Notes: generated by a model from the letters alone, not told the origin. Counted from the first letter of the stretch, positions 18,501 to 27,269 are shown. The stretch: DNA of 64,000 nt from Tisiphia sp964030975 (GCF_964030975.1 NZ_CAXIQH010000002.1:1-64000), one strand, 5' to 3'. Translations and numbers: made by a program.

Positions 18501-18524
18501 CTACACAGTAGAATGGATGATTAA
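15507..18524 (+). CDS. Superfamily 1 (Upf1/Dna2-like) helicase with unknown N-terminal domain
   Basis: A 1,005-residue ATPase. Walker A is INGPPGTGKTTLLRDIV (about residues 314-330), Walker B GWLLIDEAGQALPQAA (about 713-728), motif III VVTGDPLQIEPVV (about 739-751), and motifs V/VI TVQGREAEAVILV and NVAVTRAKEVIYVIG (about 933-983). This AAA_11/AAA_12 layout defines Upf1-like SF1 helicases acting on RNA or DNA. The first 310 residues and the insert at about 420-640 match nothing I recognise. Near residue 912 an 18-bp tandem duplication repeats SWITKD. It is a single gene with no nuclease or partner beside it; a defence or repair role would be speculation. Confidence 0.8.
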   Translation: MKQLTTQEACDVLSAWTVLEVLSPQSFRKAEDLVGGEKSLVALLDNGLPWENGGEKVPPKKKLFYQIIMGSISLQSVFSALVEKYGDTNIESKQLSREAITGVIITDQYGYLLKNDISVNLSSFAWGVPQALKGSLKNLGDWVSIKQKIEIAFDGILRKKDENGKELPLNKIMIDDAYNYLINNIYDGIPAEMLINKKFALRTYEPIKEDDPESSKKDAPTKVMLFNSFYLNDLAKASTLIESQDAPTNLLQYLGVNVPLERYNILNETVLQNILSPKNIPSARWPGPERHPLVLLQQAAVNLSMTELKDSGILAINGPPGTGKTTLLRDIVAKLVAERAEALLKFDDPKEAFTNSGEKMQAGKGWFDLYKLDESLKGFEILIASSNNKAVENISAELPNLDAIANDADDLRYFKALSDSLLEGGSWGLIAAVLGNMANCNNFSQTFWWDKDFGFSTYLAEINGKSQTFQIIDPESQEVIGTRPPRIIKENNPPRSHSEALKRWEEAREHFKKVLKKSQDEFSRLQETRNLVEELANLERELGLGETLGDDLLLKHDKLKPHVIWCILNTSSFRVWRKKRQRLAHFNDVKKKILISSKEFEKHLIDSSLFAKSHADRHLVSPWCNEQTQLLRDEVFISAIKLHKAFIDAAAKPLYHNLGTMMKIFRDSFSGMDESTIKFLPDLWASFFLVVPSVSTTFASVGKMLKDIPANSFGWLLIDEAGQALPQAAVGAIMRTKRVVVTGDPLQIEPVVELPDNLTKSICKQFSVDPKRFNAPEVSVQILSDSATSYFYKFDTNHGSRLVGVPLLVHRRCNNPMFDISNTIAYGGSMVHAKSSNKSSSIAKCLGSSRWFDVQGEALDKWCPEEGEKVLELLRELKKASILPDLYIVTPFKVVANNLRKIIKESRVLDSWITKDSWITKDKYSWLNERIGTIHTVQGREAEAVILVLGAQGSEQHGSRIWAGKSPNILNVAVTRAKEVIYVIGNRNLWKEVGVFEALHSRMDD

Positions 18525-18859
18525 GTTTATAGCTAACCAGACTAACATTACGCCAAATTCACAAATGTCTATTAGCGAGAAGCCGCTTTACTGGCGACGA
18601 AGCAATCCAGTTTTGTGTCATCCCTGCGAAAGCATAGATTCCCCACAACTGTCGAAAGTTAGAAGAGGAAGCTGGTTTTAGATAATGCACTTTAAAAGTC
18701 GTATGTGGTCAACGTCATTGCGAGAAGACCGTAGGTAGACGAAGCAATCCATAAAAGTAACCAAAAATGGATTGCTTCGTCGGCTCACGCCTCCTCGCAA
18801 TGACGGAAGTATTGCTATGGTTAAAACCTTCTCGGATTAGCTATATTATGCAAGTAATG
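18525..18859. repeat. Intergenic palindromic repeats
   Basis: Contains half of the CACAACTGTCGAAAGTTAG element (from 18643; longer copies at 53210 and 59929) and a complete GTCATTGCGAGA...CTCGCAATGACGG hairpin (18714-18805). No ORF worth keeping. The helicase and the MFS gene converge on it, so it may also act as a bidirectional transcription stop. Confidence 0.65.
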
Positions 18860-20050
18860 TCACTGACTCTTTACTGCCCATATAGTAGCTAAGGTAATTA
18901 TTGCAATGTAAATTCCTATAGATATAGAAGAGCCAGTAAAATGCCAAAGAGCTATACATACCGAGGGAGTAAATTTCCCAAATATTGAGGTGCCTATAGC
19001 ATCACCAATGCTAACCAGCATATATTTATCTGAACCATGGAATAGGTTATTAAGCCAATAATTTACTGGGCATGCGAATAATACCCCTAAGGTAATAATC
19101 CATAAACGGACAAAATTAACATACCATACAGAAGCATCATTCATATATAACCATAATGGCACTATGCTAATAAATAGAATGCTAGTGCTTACGATCATTA
19201 CATCCACAGGGTGATATTTCTTAACAAAATGCCCTATTAGTGGAATCATTGCTGCATCTATAATTAATAAGAGAGTATTAAAACTCATCATCATTCCCAA
19301 AGATATAGAGGTGATAAGAGGAACAAAACTATTCATCACTATAAAAGGTATGACATATGTCATATAGGAAAAACCACTAACTATAGATACACGCAGAATA
19401 TTGCACTTATTATTCAATATCACATTTGATGTATAGGATTTTTGTTCTATTGCTCTTTGAGGCGTATTAGAATAACGTCTAAGATAAACCCCTACAATCC
19501 CTGTACTACCTCCTAATATAAAACATAAACGCCAATATTCATGGTGATTAGAACTAATTAGAATTGTACTGACAAAAGAAGCGATAATAATCCCGAATAT
19601 TGTTGATAGCTCGTATAGATAAGATGCTTTCACCCCTTGAACCTGCGTCTTATTTTCTACAATATATAATTTGGCAATACAATGTTCTCCTTCGCCAAAA
19701 ATTCCTAACATAATTCGAATAATGAGCAGCATCAATGGTGAAAACCAGCCAATCATTTGATAAGTTGGTATAAATCCTATCAACATAGTGGTAATAGCAC
19801 TTCCTATCAATGAATAAGATAGAGCTAAAGTTGCCCCTCGTTTTTGTGCAATCATACTAAAAATTATTGCACCAATTGGTCTAGTAATTATTGAAGTTGC
19901 TAGCACACTATAAGTTAAGATCAAGGCAACTATAGGATCGTCTTTGGGAAAAAAGATTACTGATAAAATTGGGGCAAGAAAACTATAAATAGCCGTATCA
20001 AAATGATCCAGACTATTACCTATTAAAATTGATAAATCTTTCTTTTGCAT
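18860..20050 (-). CDS. MFS transporter (metabolite:H+ symporter / ProP-like)
   Basis: 396 residues, very hydrophobic throughout with about 12 predicted membrane spans, as in the major facilitator superfamily. The N-terminal GNSLDHFDTAIYSFLAPIL corresponds to the G-N-x-x-E-x-x-D-x-x-x-Y motif of the metabolite:H+ symporter subfamily that includes ProP and ShiA, and ITRPIGAIIFSMIAQKRGAT (about 55-74) to the inter-helix 2-3 loop R-P-x-G-x-x-x-F-G-x-x-x-x-R-x-G. Such carriers import osmolytes or metabolites across the inner membrane, a common rickettsial gene class. The substrate cannot be told. Monocistronic and divergent from murE. Confidence 0.85.
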   Translation of the reverse strand: MQKKDLSILIGNSLDHFDTAIYSFLAPILSVIFFPKDDPIVALILTYSVLATSIITRPIGAIIFSMIAQKRGATLALSYSLIGSAITTMLIGFIPTYQMIGWFSPLMLLIIRIMLGIFGEGEHCIAKLYIVENKTQVQGVKASYLYELSTIFGIIIASFVSTILISSNHHEYWRLCFILGGSTGIVGVYLRRYSNTPQRAIEQKSYTSNVILNNKCNILRVSIVSGFSYMTYVIPFIVMNSFVPLITSISLGMMMSFNTLLLIIDAAMIPLIGHFVKKYHPVDVMIVSTSILFISIVPLWLYMNDASVWYVNFVRLWIITLGVLFACPVNYWLNNLFHGSDKYMLVSIGDAIGTSIFGKFTPSVCIALWHFTGSSISIGIYIAIITLATIWAVKSQ

Positions 20051-20152
20051 GAGAAGCCCTAAAATTCTAACTCTTTACATAGGTTACCATACGTGATAAA
20101 CACACTTATATAGATTAAGAATTAATTAGGCTACATTTAAATTGTAGAAATT

Positions 20153-21637
20153 ATGCAAAAATTATTTGATAACAAAATTATCTCTCAGATGGATTCTCGC
20201 AGTTTATGTTTTGACTCTAGACTAGCTAAAGTTGGTGACATATTCTTTGCGATTAAAGGAGCAGATTCTGATGGTAATAAATTTATTGATGATGTAATAA
20301 ATAAAGGGGTGAAATTCATTATTACAGATGATGCTGAGAGCCTAAACAACCCTAGCATTATTGCCAATGACGTACATGTAACTCTTGTGAGTGATGTCCG
20401 GCTGGCATTGAGCCAAGCTGCTGATATTCTCTACCCATTATTACCACAATATATGGTAGCTGCTACTGGTACTAACGGTAAAACCTCGGTAGTATCCTAT
20501 TGTAGGCAACTATACACATTACTAGGAGTCCCCAGCTGTTCTATCGGTACTATTGGTGTAGAATGTTCCAATGATTTGGTTTTAACAATTATCCAAGAAA
20601 TTTCACAAAAATCTCCTGCTCTTACTACTCTTGACCCTGTAACTTTTAGACATATTTTACATAAGCTAGCTGAAAACAACACAGAATATGTAGCTTTTGA
20701 GGCTTCTAGCCATGGTCTAGATCAACAAAGATTATATGGTATAAAAGTAAATGCTGCCTGCTTTACTAGTTTTAGCCGAGATCATCTTGACTATCACCAA
20801 AATATGGATAATTATCTTTTAGCCAAATTAAAATTATTTACAGATAATTTATTGCCAACAGGGATGGCTGTATTAAACGCGGAAATAGCACAATTGGATT
20901 ATATTAAACATTATTTACAACAACGTAATATAAAGTTTTTAACTGTTGGTATGAATGGTGATCTGAAAATTATCGACAGCACAATTTGCAGCTATAAAGG
21001 ACAGAAATATAATTTTACTACTGATATAGTTGGTAGTTTTCAAGCTACCAACTTACTGATTGCTGTTATGATGGTGCATTTGACTGGTTTTCCTTTGGAA
21101 CAAGTTATATTAAAATTACCACAAGTTAAAGCAGTTAAAGGACGTTTAGAGAGAGTAGGTAATAGTAATATTTTTATTGACTATGCTCATACCCCAGATG
21201 CCTTAGAAAAAAGTTTACTAGAGCTGAGAAAAATAAAATCAGATAAGGGGTTATTGAAAGTAATTTTTGGTTGTGGTGGTAATAGGGATAGTAGTAAAAG
21301 ACCATTAATGGGGGAAGTTGCGGCGAAAATTGCCGATGAGATTATTATTACTGATGATAATCCGAGAAATGAAGAACCAAAATCAATACGGCAGCAAATT
21401 ATACAAGGTATCATAGCGATCACTAATAGTTTTATAGAAATAAAAAATAGAAAAATAGCAATTACCGAAACGATAAATAATTTACAAAAAGATGATATTT
21501 TGCTGATTGCCGGCAAAGGTCACGAAAATTATCAGATAATCGGCAATGAAAAACTACCATTTAGTGATTTCGATATAGCCAACAAAGCTCTACAGAATAC
21601 AAATTTACTCAAGGAAGTTATATGTACAAATTTATAG
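20153..21637 (+). CDS. murE: UDP-MurNAc-L-Ala-D-Glu:meso-diaminopimelate ligase
   Basis: 494 residues. Adds the third residue of the peptidoglycan stem peptide, using ATP. The Mur ligase P-loop is ATGTNGKTSVVSYCRQ (about 104-119), with the substrate loop YVAFEASSHGLDQQR and the C-terminal GCGGNRDSSKRP motif. DNPR within TDDNPRNEEP (about 403) is the signature for meso-diaminopimelate rather than lysine. It leads the murE-murF-mraY set. Its last 16 bases overlap the methyltransferase gene, so its C-terminal LLKEVICTNL may be partly defined by that insertion. Confidence 0.95.
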   Translation: MQKLFDNKIISQMDSRSLCFDSRLAKVGDIFFAIKGADSDGNKFIDDVINKGVKFIITDDAESLNNPSIIANDVHVTLVSDVRLALSQAADILYPLLPQYMVAATGTNGKTSVVSYCRQLYTLLGVPSCSIGTIGVECSNDLVLTIIQEISQKSPALTTLDPVTFRHILHKLAENNTEYVAFEASSHGLDQQRLYGIKVNAACFTSFSRDHLDYHQNMDNYLLAKLKLFTDNLLPTGMAVLNAEIAQLDYIKHYLQQRNIKFLTVGMNGDLKIIDSTICSYKGQKYNFTTDIVGSFQATNLLIAVMMVHLTGFPLEQVILKLPQVKAVKGRLERVGNSNIFIDYAHTPDALEKSLLELRKIKSDKGLLKVIFGCGGNRDSSKRPLMGEVAAKIADEIIITDDNPRNEEPKSIRQQIIQGIIAITNSFIEIKNRKIAITETINNLQKDDILLIAGKGHENYQIIGNEKLPFSDFDIANKALQNTNLLKEVICTNL

Positions 21638-22557
21638 ATTTATTTTGTGGTATTGGTGGTTTTCGTATAGCTCTTGAAGAAAAAGGGATGGAGTGTGTTT
21701 TTTCATCCGATATTGATAAAGATGTGCAAGAAGCTTATAAAAGGAATTTTGGAGAAAAACCCATGGGTGATATTTCTGAGATTTCTGAACGAAAAATACC
21801 AGAACATGATATTCTATGTGCTGGTTTTCCTTGTCAACCTTTTAGCATCTCCGGTAAACAGAATGGTCTACATGATATAAATGGTAAGCTGTTTTATGAG
21901 ATAATTAGAATTGCACAATATCATAAACCATTAATATTATTGCTTGAGAATGTTAAAAATATTATGAATATTGATAATGGTAATGTTATTAAAACGATAG
22001 ATACAAAACTTGATGAAATAGGATATAAAGTATATAGACATGTACTTAATGCATCTTTGTTTGGTGTACCGCAAGCAAGAGAACGTATTTACTTTGTTTG
22101 TATAAGAAAAGATATTGTAGGTGATATTAAGATTAAATATTCACCACCGAAGGAAACCAACAAGAAAATATACCTTGAGAATATACTTGAAAATAATGTC
22201 GATAAAAATTTATTTATTAATAGAGATGATATAGTAATTGAAAAAGAGATTACAGATAGAGACCTCAAGCCTTTACGAGTTGGTTATTTAAATAAAGGGG
22301 GGCAAGGTGAAAGGATTTATAGCCCATTAGGGCATTCAATTACATTATCAGCCTTTGGTGGTGGAGCTGGTGCAAGAACGGGTTTATATTATATAGATAA
22401 TAATATACGCAGACTTTCAATTAATGAATGTAAATCTTTAATGGGTTTTTCACAAAGTCATTATGTAGCAGAAGGCTTAAAAGGATACCAACAACTTGGC
22501 AATGCTGTTATACCAAGAATGATTGGTAGTGTTTATGATTCAATTAAAATATTGTAG
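21622..22557 (+). CDS. DNA (cytosine-5) methyltransferase
   Basis: 311 residues with the ordered motifs of a type II C5 methyltransferase: I, FIDLFCGIGGFRIALE (about 4-19); IV with catalytic cysteine, CAGFPCQPFSISGKQ (about 66-80); VI, LLLENVKNI; VIII, VPQARERIYFVCIR; X, QQLGNAVIPRM near the C-terminus. It transfers a methyl group from S-adenosylmethionine to cytosine C5. The target-recognition region (about 190-255) is short, typical of small restriction-modification enzymes. It overlaps murE by 16 bp and is followed three bases later by the start of a small gene broken by a miniature element. The recognition site cannot be read from sequence. Confidence 0.95.
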   Translation: MYKFIDLFCGIGGFRIALEEKGMECVFSSDIDKDVQEAYKRNFGEKPMGDISEISERKIPEHDILCAGFPCQPFSISGKQNGLHDINGKLFYEIIRIAQYHKPLILLLENVKNIMNIDNGNVIKTIDTKLDEIGYKVYRHVLNASLFGVPQARERIYFVCIRKDIVGDIKIKYSPPKETNKKIYLENILENNVDKNLFINRDDIVIEKEITDRDLKPLRVGYLNKGGQGERIYSPLGHSITLSAFGGGAGARTGLYYIDNNIRRLSINECKSLMGFSQSHYVAEGLKGYQQLGNAVIPRMIGSVYDSIKIL

Positions 22558-22560
22558 TTA

Positions 22561-23063
22561 TGAATAACAGAAATGCATATATAGTTATGCTCATAGGATT
22601 AGGTGATAAAGAACATAACGATTGTAAGTTGTCATTCCCGCGAAGGCGGGAATCTAGATACCTGCTTTCGCAAGGTTAACACAAAGTTTGTATCACCTAA
22701 TTCAATAGGTTTCACTATATATTTAAACCAATAATAAAAGAGTTGATAGATTGGTCAATGTCGTATAAAAAAGCTCGTGAAATATTAGTATTATATGAAC
22801 GAGAAGATAGTATGATGCGTATTTATTCAATGAAGGATGTATTAGAACATTTAGATTACACAATTACATTTACATCAAATGGTAATTTACTTGTCGGAAA
22901 AAGTATTGTTATTCAAAGAAAAGGTGGTAACGGGCATCACATTCATGGTATTTTAAATAAAACAGACCCAAAACATCCGGGTAATAATATTCAATTTAAA
23001 TTACGGGTTAATGCTTTTGTTGAAGAAATGAAAAATTATGAAGTTAGTAAATATTATATGTAA
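22561..23063 (+). pseudogene. Small gene after the methyltransferase (candidate restriction partner), disrupted
   Basis: Starting at ATG 22561, three bases after the methyltransferase stop, the frame reads MNNRNAY and is cut by the 140-bp element at 22580-22719. Removing the element plus one TA joins it to IFKPIIKELIDWSMSYKKA and on to the stop at 23063, for a 124-residue protein. The C-terminal IVIQRKGGNGHHIHG...NNIQFKLRVN has the look of a nuclease core (Q-x-K, then I-Q-F-K), and the position suits a restriction enzyme or part of one, but I do not recognise the family. A shorter product from an internal start is possible. Confidence 0.5.
22580..22719 (+). mobile_element. IS630-type 140-bp miniature element (MITE copy 5)
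   Basis: TA-flanked; left core hairpin perfect (CCCGCGAAGGCGGG), right hairpin altered (CTGCTTTCGCAAGGTTAAC). It splits the small gene after the methyltransferase at codon 7. Confidence 0.9.
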
Positions 23064-23110
23064 CCTTCAAAGTGAGCATTAAGAAAAACTTTAAGGATTG
23101 ACGTTTACAA

Positions 23111-23236
23111 ATGTTAGAAAATAATAGCTTTAAAATCGTTGCTATTATGCAAAAAGGATATCACACAAAAATAGATTCCAATGTTTTGCAGGGATGGTTA
23201 GAAGATGGTTTTATTAATAAACCTATTGACAATTAA
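23111..23236 (+). CDS. Small ORF, 41 aa, function unknown
   Basis: ATG at 23111, MLENNSFKIVAIMQKGYHTK, ending DGFINKPIDN and TAA. It follows the disrupted gene by 47 bases on the same strand. Basic and aromatic residues are evenly spread and the frame is uninterrupted, but at 41 codons chance is a fair alternative. It might be a remnant of the same restriction-modification locus. Confidence 0.3.
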   Translation: MLENNSFKIVAIMQKGYHTKIDSNVLQGWLEDGFINKPIDN

Positions 23237-23298
23237 AGCAAATCTGAGATAAAAATGATCCCTTATTTGCGTAGTATATAATATTAATTAATAATATA

Positions 23299-24675
23299 AT
23301 GATTTGGTCAGCAAAAGACTTAAGTAGCGCCATGAATATAGAGGTACATCCTGATATTCATGGCGGACAAATTCAGTTCAATTCTAATTCAGTTACAGAT
23401 GGTGATTTGTTCATTGCTCTTAAAGGGGCTAGTGATGGACATAATTATGCATTACATGCTCTAGAACGTGGGGCAAATGCGGTAATTATTAGCCGGGAAA
23501 TCAAAGGATTGCCTGATGAAAAAGTAATTAAGGTCTCTGATACTTTAACCGCTCTACATCAGATGGCAGAGTATAAACGGAAGAAATCTCAAGCAAAGTT
23601 TATTGGTATTACTGGCAGTAGTGGTAAAACGGGAACTAAAGAAGCAATCAAAACTGTACTAAGTTACTTTGGTACCACTTTTGCTAGTCGAGGAAATTTT
23701 AATAACCATCTTGGTGTACCTATAAATCTTGCTTCTATGCCTGATGATATAGAATATGCTATTTTTGAAATGGGTATGAATCATTCAGGAGAAATAAGAG
23801 AGCTAACAAAAATGGTTAGACCTAATATATCAGTTATTACTACAATATCGGAAGCTCATCTTGAATTTTTTCAGTCTCAACTGCATCTGGTTGATGCTAA
23901 ATGTGAGATTTTTGAAGGAATGCCAAAAGATGGCATAGCCGTTATAGATTTAGACAGCCCATATTATAACCGAGTTTTACAGAATCTTAAGCAATTATCG
24001 ATTAATAATATATATAGTTTTGGTACATCACCATATGCAGATTCTAGCTTAACATCATATGAATATCAACAAATTGAGCAACAAGTTCGTTTACGTTATT
24101 CAATCCATAACAGTAGAATAGATGTCAAGATACCTCTTGTCCCAGAACATTATGCTAGAAATTATACTATCGCTCTCCAGATATCAGCCATACTGAACTT
24201 AGATATTAATGCAGCAGCAAGACAATTAAGCAAAGTATCATTAATTGAAGGACGTGGTAAGCTAATCAATGCCAAATATCATGGTCAGGACTACCAAATT
24301 ATTTGTGATTATTATAATGCTAATCCAGAATCAGTAAAAGCTGCTTTATTATATCTGAAACAGCTTAGTGGGGAGAAAAAAGTTGCTATAATAGGTGATA
24401 TGTTAGAATTGGGAGACAATTCGATAAAATTTCATCAAGATTTAGTACCAGCAATTCTTGACTCTGGTGCTAACAGAGTTTTTTTAGTAGGCAATAACAG
24501 CAAATATATATACCAATCTTTGCCAGACAAAATAGAAAAAATACATTTTGATAATGTTAATCTATTAATAGAAAACTTAAGTAAATTACTTAAGGGCAAT
24601 GAATTAATCTTAATAAAAGGGTCAAACAGTACCCAACTTAGTAAAATCATCCAATCTTTTGAGTTACCGCAGTGA
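23299..24675 (+). CDS. murF: UDP-MurNAc-tripeptide:D-alanyl-D-alanine ligase
   Basis: 458 residues. Adds D-Ala-D-Ala to complete the UDP-MurNAc pentapeptide in the cytoplasm. The Mur ligase P-loop is GITGSSGKTGTKEAIKT (about 107-123). MGMNHSGEIRELTKMVRPN (about 160-178) and VITTISEAHLEFF carry the metal and substrate residues, and CDYYNANPESVKAALL (about 336-351) is the MurF-type C-terminal domain motif. It ends GTGA, overlapping mraY by 4 bp, so the two are coupled. It is separated from murE only by the restriction-modification insertion. Confidence 0.95.
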   Translation: MIWSAKDLSSAMNIEVHPDIHGGQIQFNSNSVTDGDLFIALKGASDGHNYALHALERGANAVIISREIKGLPDEKVIKVSDTLTALHQMAEYKRKKSQAKFIGITGSSGKTGTKEAIKTVLSYFGTTFASRGNFNNHLGVPINLASMPDDIEYAIFEMGMNHSGEIRELTKMVRPNISVITTISEAHLEFFQSQLHLVDAKCEIFEGMPKDGIAVIDLDSPYYNRVLQNLKQLSINNIYSFGTSPYADSSLTSYEYQQIEQQVRLRYSIHNSRIDVKIPLVPEHYARNYTIALQISAILNLDINAAARQLSKVSLIEGRGKLINAKYHGQDYQIICDYYNANPESVKAALLYLKQLSGEKKVAIIGDMLELGDNSIKFHQDLVPAILDSGANRVFLVGNNSKYIYQSLPDKIEKIHFDNVNLLIENLSKLLKGNELILIKGSNSTQLSKIIQSFELPQ

Positions 24676-25757
24676 TCTACAACCTTCTTGCCCCCTATAT
24701 ACATAAGTTGCATATCGCAAATTTATTCCACTATATTACTTTCCGTATCGGACTTGCCATATTATTTAGTTTGACTATTTCTTTTTTGATAGGACCTAAG
24801 ATAATTAAAATTTTGCGAAATTTACAAAAATATGGTCAACCAATTCGTGACGACGGACCAGAAACCCACAAAATAAAAGTAGGAACACCCACTATGGGGG
24901 GGATAATGATTATCCTCACTGTTTGCCTTTCCACTCTGTTATTTTCTGACCTTACTAATAAATATATATGGATAGTATTATTTGTCTTTATTAGCTTTGG
25001 TATACTTGGTTTTATGGATGATTACGCTAAAGTAACAAAAAACCACCATAAAGGCGTTAGTGGTAAGAAAAAATTATTATTTCAGTTTACTATTTGTCTA
25101 ATTGCTTGTTTACTATTAAGGGATGCCAATAATCAAGGGAACAATCTGTTGACTATTCCATTTTTTAAGAATTTGTTGATTGATTTAGGATTGTTTTATA
25201 TTCCATTTAGTATGTTCGTTATAGTTGGAGCATCAAATGCAGTGAATCTAACTGATGGTCTTGATGGTCTTGCCATCGTACCAATTGCCATTACCGCAGC
25301 TTCTTTTACCTTAATTATTTACTTGGTGGGTAATAGTTTCTATGCAAATTATCTACAGATTATTTATGTACCAAATATTTCTGAATTAACTATCTTCTGT
25401 GCTTCAATTGTTGGGGCTAGCCTAGGATTCTTATGGTTTAATGCCCAGCCAGCAGAAGTTTTTATGGGAGATACTGGCAGCCTAAGTCTTGGTGGTGCTC
25501 TTGGTATTGTTAGCGTTATTGCCAAGCATGAATTTGTACTAGCAATTATTGGCGGGTTATTTGTTATTGAAACCTTATCAGTAATTATTCAAGTATATTA
25601 TTTTAAAGCTACCCGGGGTAAAAGAATTTTTAAAATGGCTCCTTTACACCACCATTTTGAAAAACATGGCTGGTCAGAATCAAAAGTTGTAATACGTTTC
25701 TGGATTATAGCTATAATATTTGCTCTAATTGGTTTGTCTTCGCTAAAATTGAGATAG
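24672..25757 (+). CDS. mraY: Phospho-MurNAc-pentapeptide transferase
   Basis: 361 residues, integral inner-membrane enzyme with about ten spans. It transfers phospho-MurNAc-pentapeptide to undecaprenyl phosphate to make lipid I. Motifs: GTPTMGGIMIIL (about 71-82), FMDDYAKVTKNHHKG (about 114-128), the catalytic loop NLTDGLDGLAIVP (about 191-203), FMGDTGSLSLGG (about 265-276) and the histidine-rich MAPLHHHFEKHGW (about 321-333). GTG start within the murF stop. Full length is standard. Together with murE and murF it indicates active lipid-linked peptidoglycan precursor synthesis. Confidence 0.97.
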   Translation: MIYNLLAPYIHKLHIANLFHYITFRIGLAILFSLTISFLIGPKIIKILRNLQKYGQPIRDDGPETHKIKVGTPTMGGIMIILTVCLSTLLFSDLTNKYIWIVLFVFISFGILGFMDDYAKVTKNHHKGVSGKKKLLFQFTICLIACLLLRDANNQGNNLLTIPFFKNLLIDLGLFYIPFSMFVIVGASNAVNLTDGLDGLAIVPIAITAASFTLIIYLVGNSFYANYLQIIYVPNISELTIFCASIVGASLGFLWFNAQPAEVFMGDTGSLSLGGALGIVSVIAKHEFVLAIIGGLFVIETLSVIIQVYYFKATRGKRIFKMAPLHHHFEKHGWSESKVVIRFWIIAIIFALIGLSSLKLR

Positions 25758-25933
25758 AAAAACTATCATGAGCTAACCTATTAAGGTTCTATATAAAACT
25801 TATTCGTCTATAGCTAACCCGAATAAGTTCTAGATATCCCAGGCGTCTATTAGCACATACCCTACATTTTTTATTTTGTAGTGAAAGTGTAATTCGACAT
25901 AATGTCCCAATTTAAGGAAAAAAAACCGACCTC

Positions 25934-26073
25934 TATAGTTATGCTCATAGGATTAGGTGATAAAGAACATAACTATTGTAAGTTGTCATTCCCGCGAAGG
26001 CGGGAATCTAGATACCTGCTTTCGCAGGTATGACACAAAGTTTGTATCACCTAATTCAATAGGTTTCACTATA
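25934..26073 (+). mobile_element. IS630-type 140-bp miniature element (MITE copy 6)
   Basis: TA-flanked, both core hairpins perfect. Lies between mraY and the broken HAD-like gene. Confidence 0.9.
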
Positions 26074-26102
26074 GAAGTCAATGTACTATGGCTAAATACT
26101 AA

Positions 26103-26421
26103 TCAAGTTAGCTCTAAAATGTCAGAATCAGGGGAGATATTTCCTGACAATTCTAATCCACTATCTGTTGATGTTGAATCTAAACTAACTGTATGCTCAT
26201 CAGATAGCTGATCGAGTCCAAGTCCAAGTATCTCAGAAGCTCGATATAAATAGTTGGCACCATTTTTGTCAACATGTATTGCAGGCATATCGTTCTCCAA
26301 TGCTCTACTCACATTATTTAAATCATCATCTATTAAAACAACTCTCTGATTATTATCAACACTAAAATGCTTCATAGCTTTTTCTATATGCTTCTGCTTG
26401 CCTATAGAAAACATATTCTCT
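26103..26421 (-). pseudogene. HAD-like phosphatase, C-terminal part (split by IS66)
   Basis: Continues the frame of 29084-29612 after removal of IS66 copy D and one copy of the 8-bp duplication TATTCTCT: PNEEN joins to MFSIGKQKHIEKAM. RVVLIDDDLNNVSRA is the HAD motif IV acidic loop. The rest is an acidic, serine-rich tail ending SDILELT. In its present position the frame upstream runs into the IS66 end, giving a chimeric start (MYKINFILTKK). Confidence 0.65.
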
Positions 26422-26502
26422 GTATACTTGCAGCAAAACTGCATAACTCTATCTAATTTTTTTGTTAGTATAAAATTTATTTTATACATTTGGGTTCCTA
26501 CT

Positions 26503-26928
26503 ATGCAAATACCATCAATTACTGTTGAGCAAGTAGCTCAGCAATTTAAAGCCTGGCGTCAAACTAAAACTAACAAGTTTGATCCCATACCAAACCATCT
26601 AAAGGAATTAGTTCGCCAGCTACTCCATCACTATTCTTGCAAAGATATAGCCAAACATCTCAATATTAATAAAACAATAATTAGTTCAATTCAACAAGCC
26701 CATCAACCTTCCCTCAAAACTTCTCCTACCTCAACTTCAAATAAAGTTCTACAACACGATATTAATTTTCTCCCATTTCAACTAGTAAATTCTATAGATA
26801 CTGATCCTGTGGCTACTCCCAAACAAAATTACTACACTTGCCACATTATTAAGCCAAATGGTACCAAGCTTATTATTCAAACACTAGAGCTAAAAACCAT
26901 AATTCAAACATTTCTATGCTGCAACTAA
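26503..26928 (+). CDS. tnpA: IS66 TnpA (Orf1), full length
   Basis: 141-142 residues from ATG 26503 (MQIPSITVEQVAQQFKAWRQ). The frame is open further upstream through the terminal repeat, but copies C and A show this ATG at the inner repeat boundary. The helix-turn-helix-like CKDIAKHLNINKTIISSIQQ is followed by a serine/threonine-rich linker (PSLKTSPTSTSNK) that is missing from copy C. Overlaps tnpB by 13 bp. Confidence 0.85.
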   Translation: MQIPSITVEQVAQQFKAWRQTKTNKFDPIPNHLKELVRQLLHHYSCKDIAKHLNINKTIISSIQQAHQPSLKTSPTSTSNKVLQHDINFLPFQLVNSIDTDPVATPKQNYYTCHIIKPNGTKLIIQTLELKTIIQTFLCCN

Positions 26929-27269
26929 CCCCTCAGTCAGTTATTTTTGTTGCCACTATTGCCATCGACTTTCGTAAGGGTATCGATGGTTTAATAGCTG
27001 TTTGCAGACAAAAACTTTCTTCCAACCCTCTTAATGGTTCCTTGTTTTTATTCTATAATAAAAACAGAACTGCCATTAAAATTTTGTCCTTTGACGGTCA
27101 AGGCTTTTGGTTATGCTCTAAACGCCTATCCAAAGGTAAATTTACGGCAAAACTTTCCCCATCTGATAATTCATCTTATCAAATTTGCTATAGAACATTA
27201 CATATTCTTATTCATAATGGTGATCCTAGTTCTGCCAAACTCTCTAATGATTGGCTTCCTGTCATTTAA
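26916..27269 (+). CDS. tnpB: IS66 TnpB (Orf2)
   Basis: 117 residues, identical in protein to the copy at 5152 although several codons differ silently (for example near 27093 and 27181). That pattern suggests selection on the protein or recent gene conversion. Same conserved blocks (DFRKGIDGL, GFWLCSKRLSKGKF). Its stop overlaps the stop of the converging tnpC. Confidence 0.9.
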   Translation: MLQLTPQSVIFVATIAIDFRKGIDGLIAVCRQKLSSNPLNGSLFLFYNKNRTAIKILSFDGQGFWLCSKRLSKGKFTAKLSPSDNSSYQICYRTLHILIHNGDPSSAKLSNDWLPVI

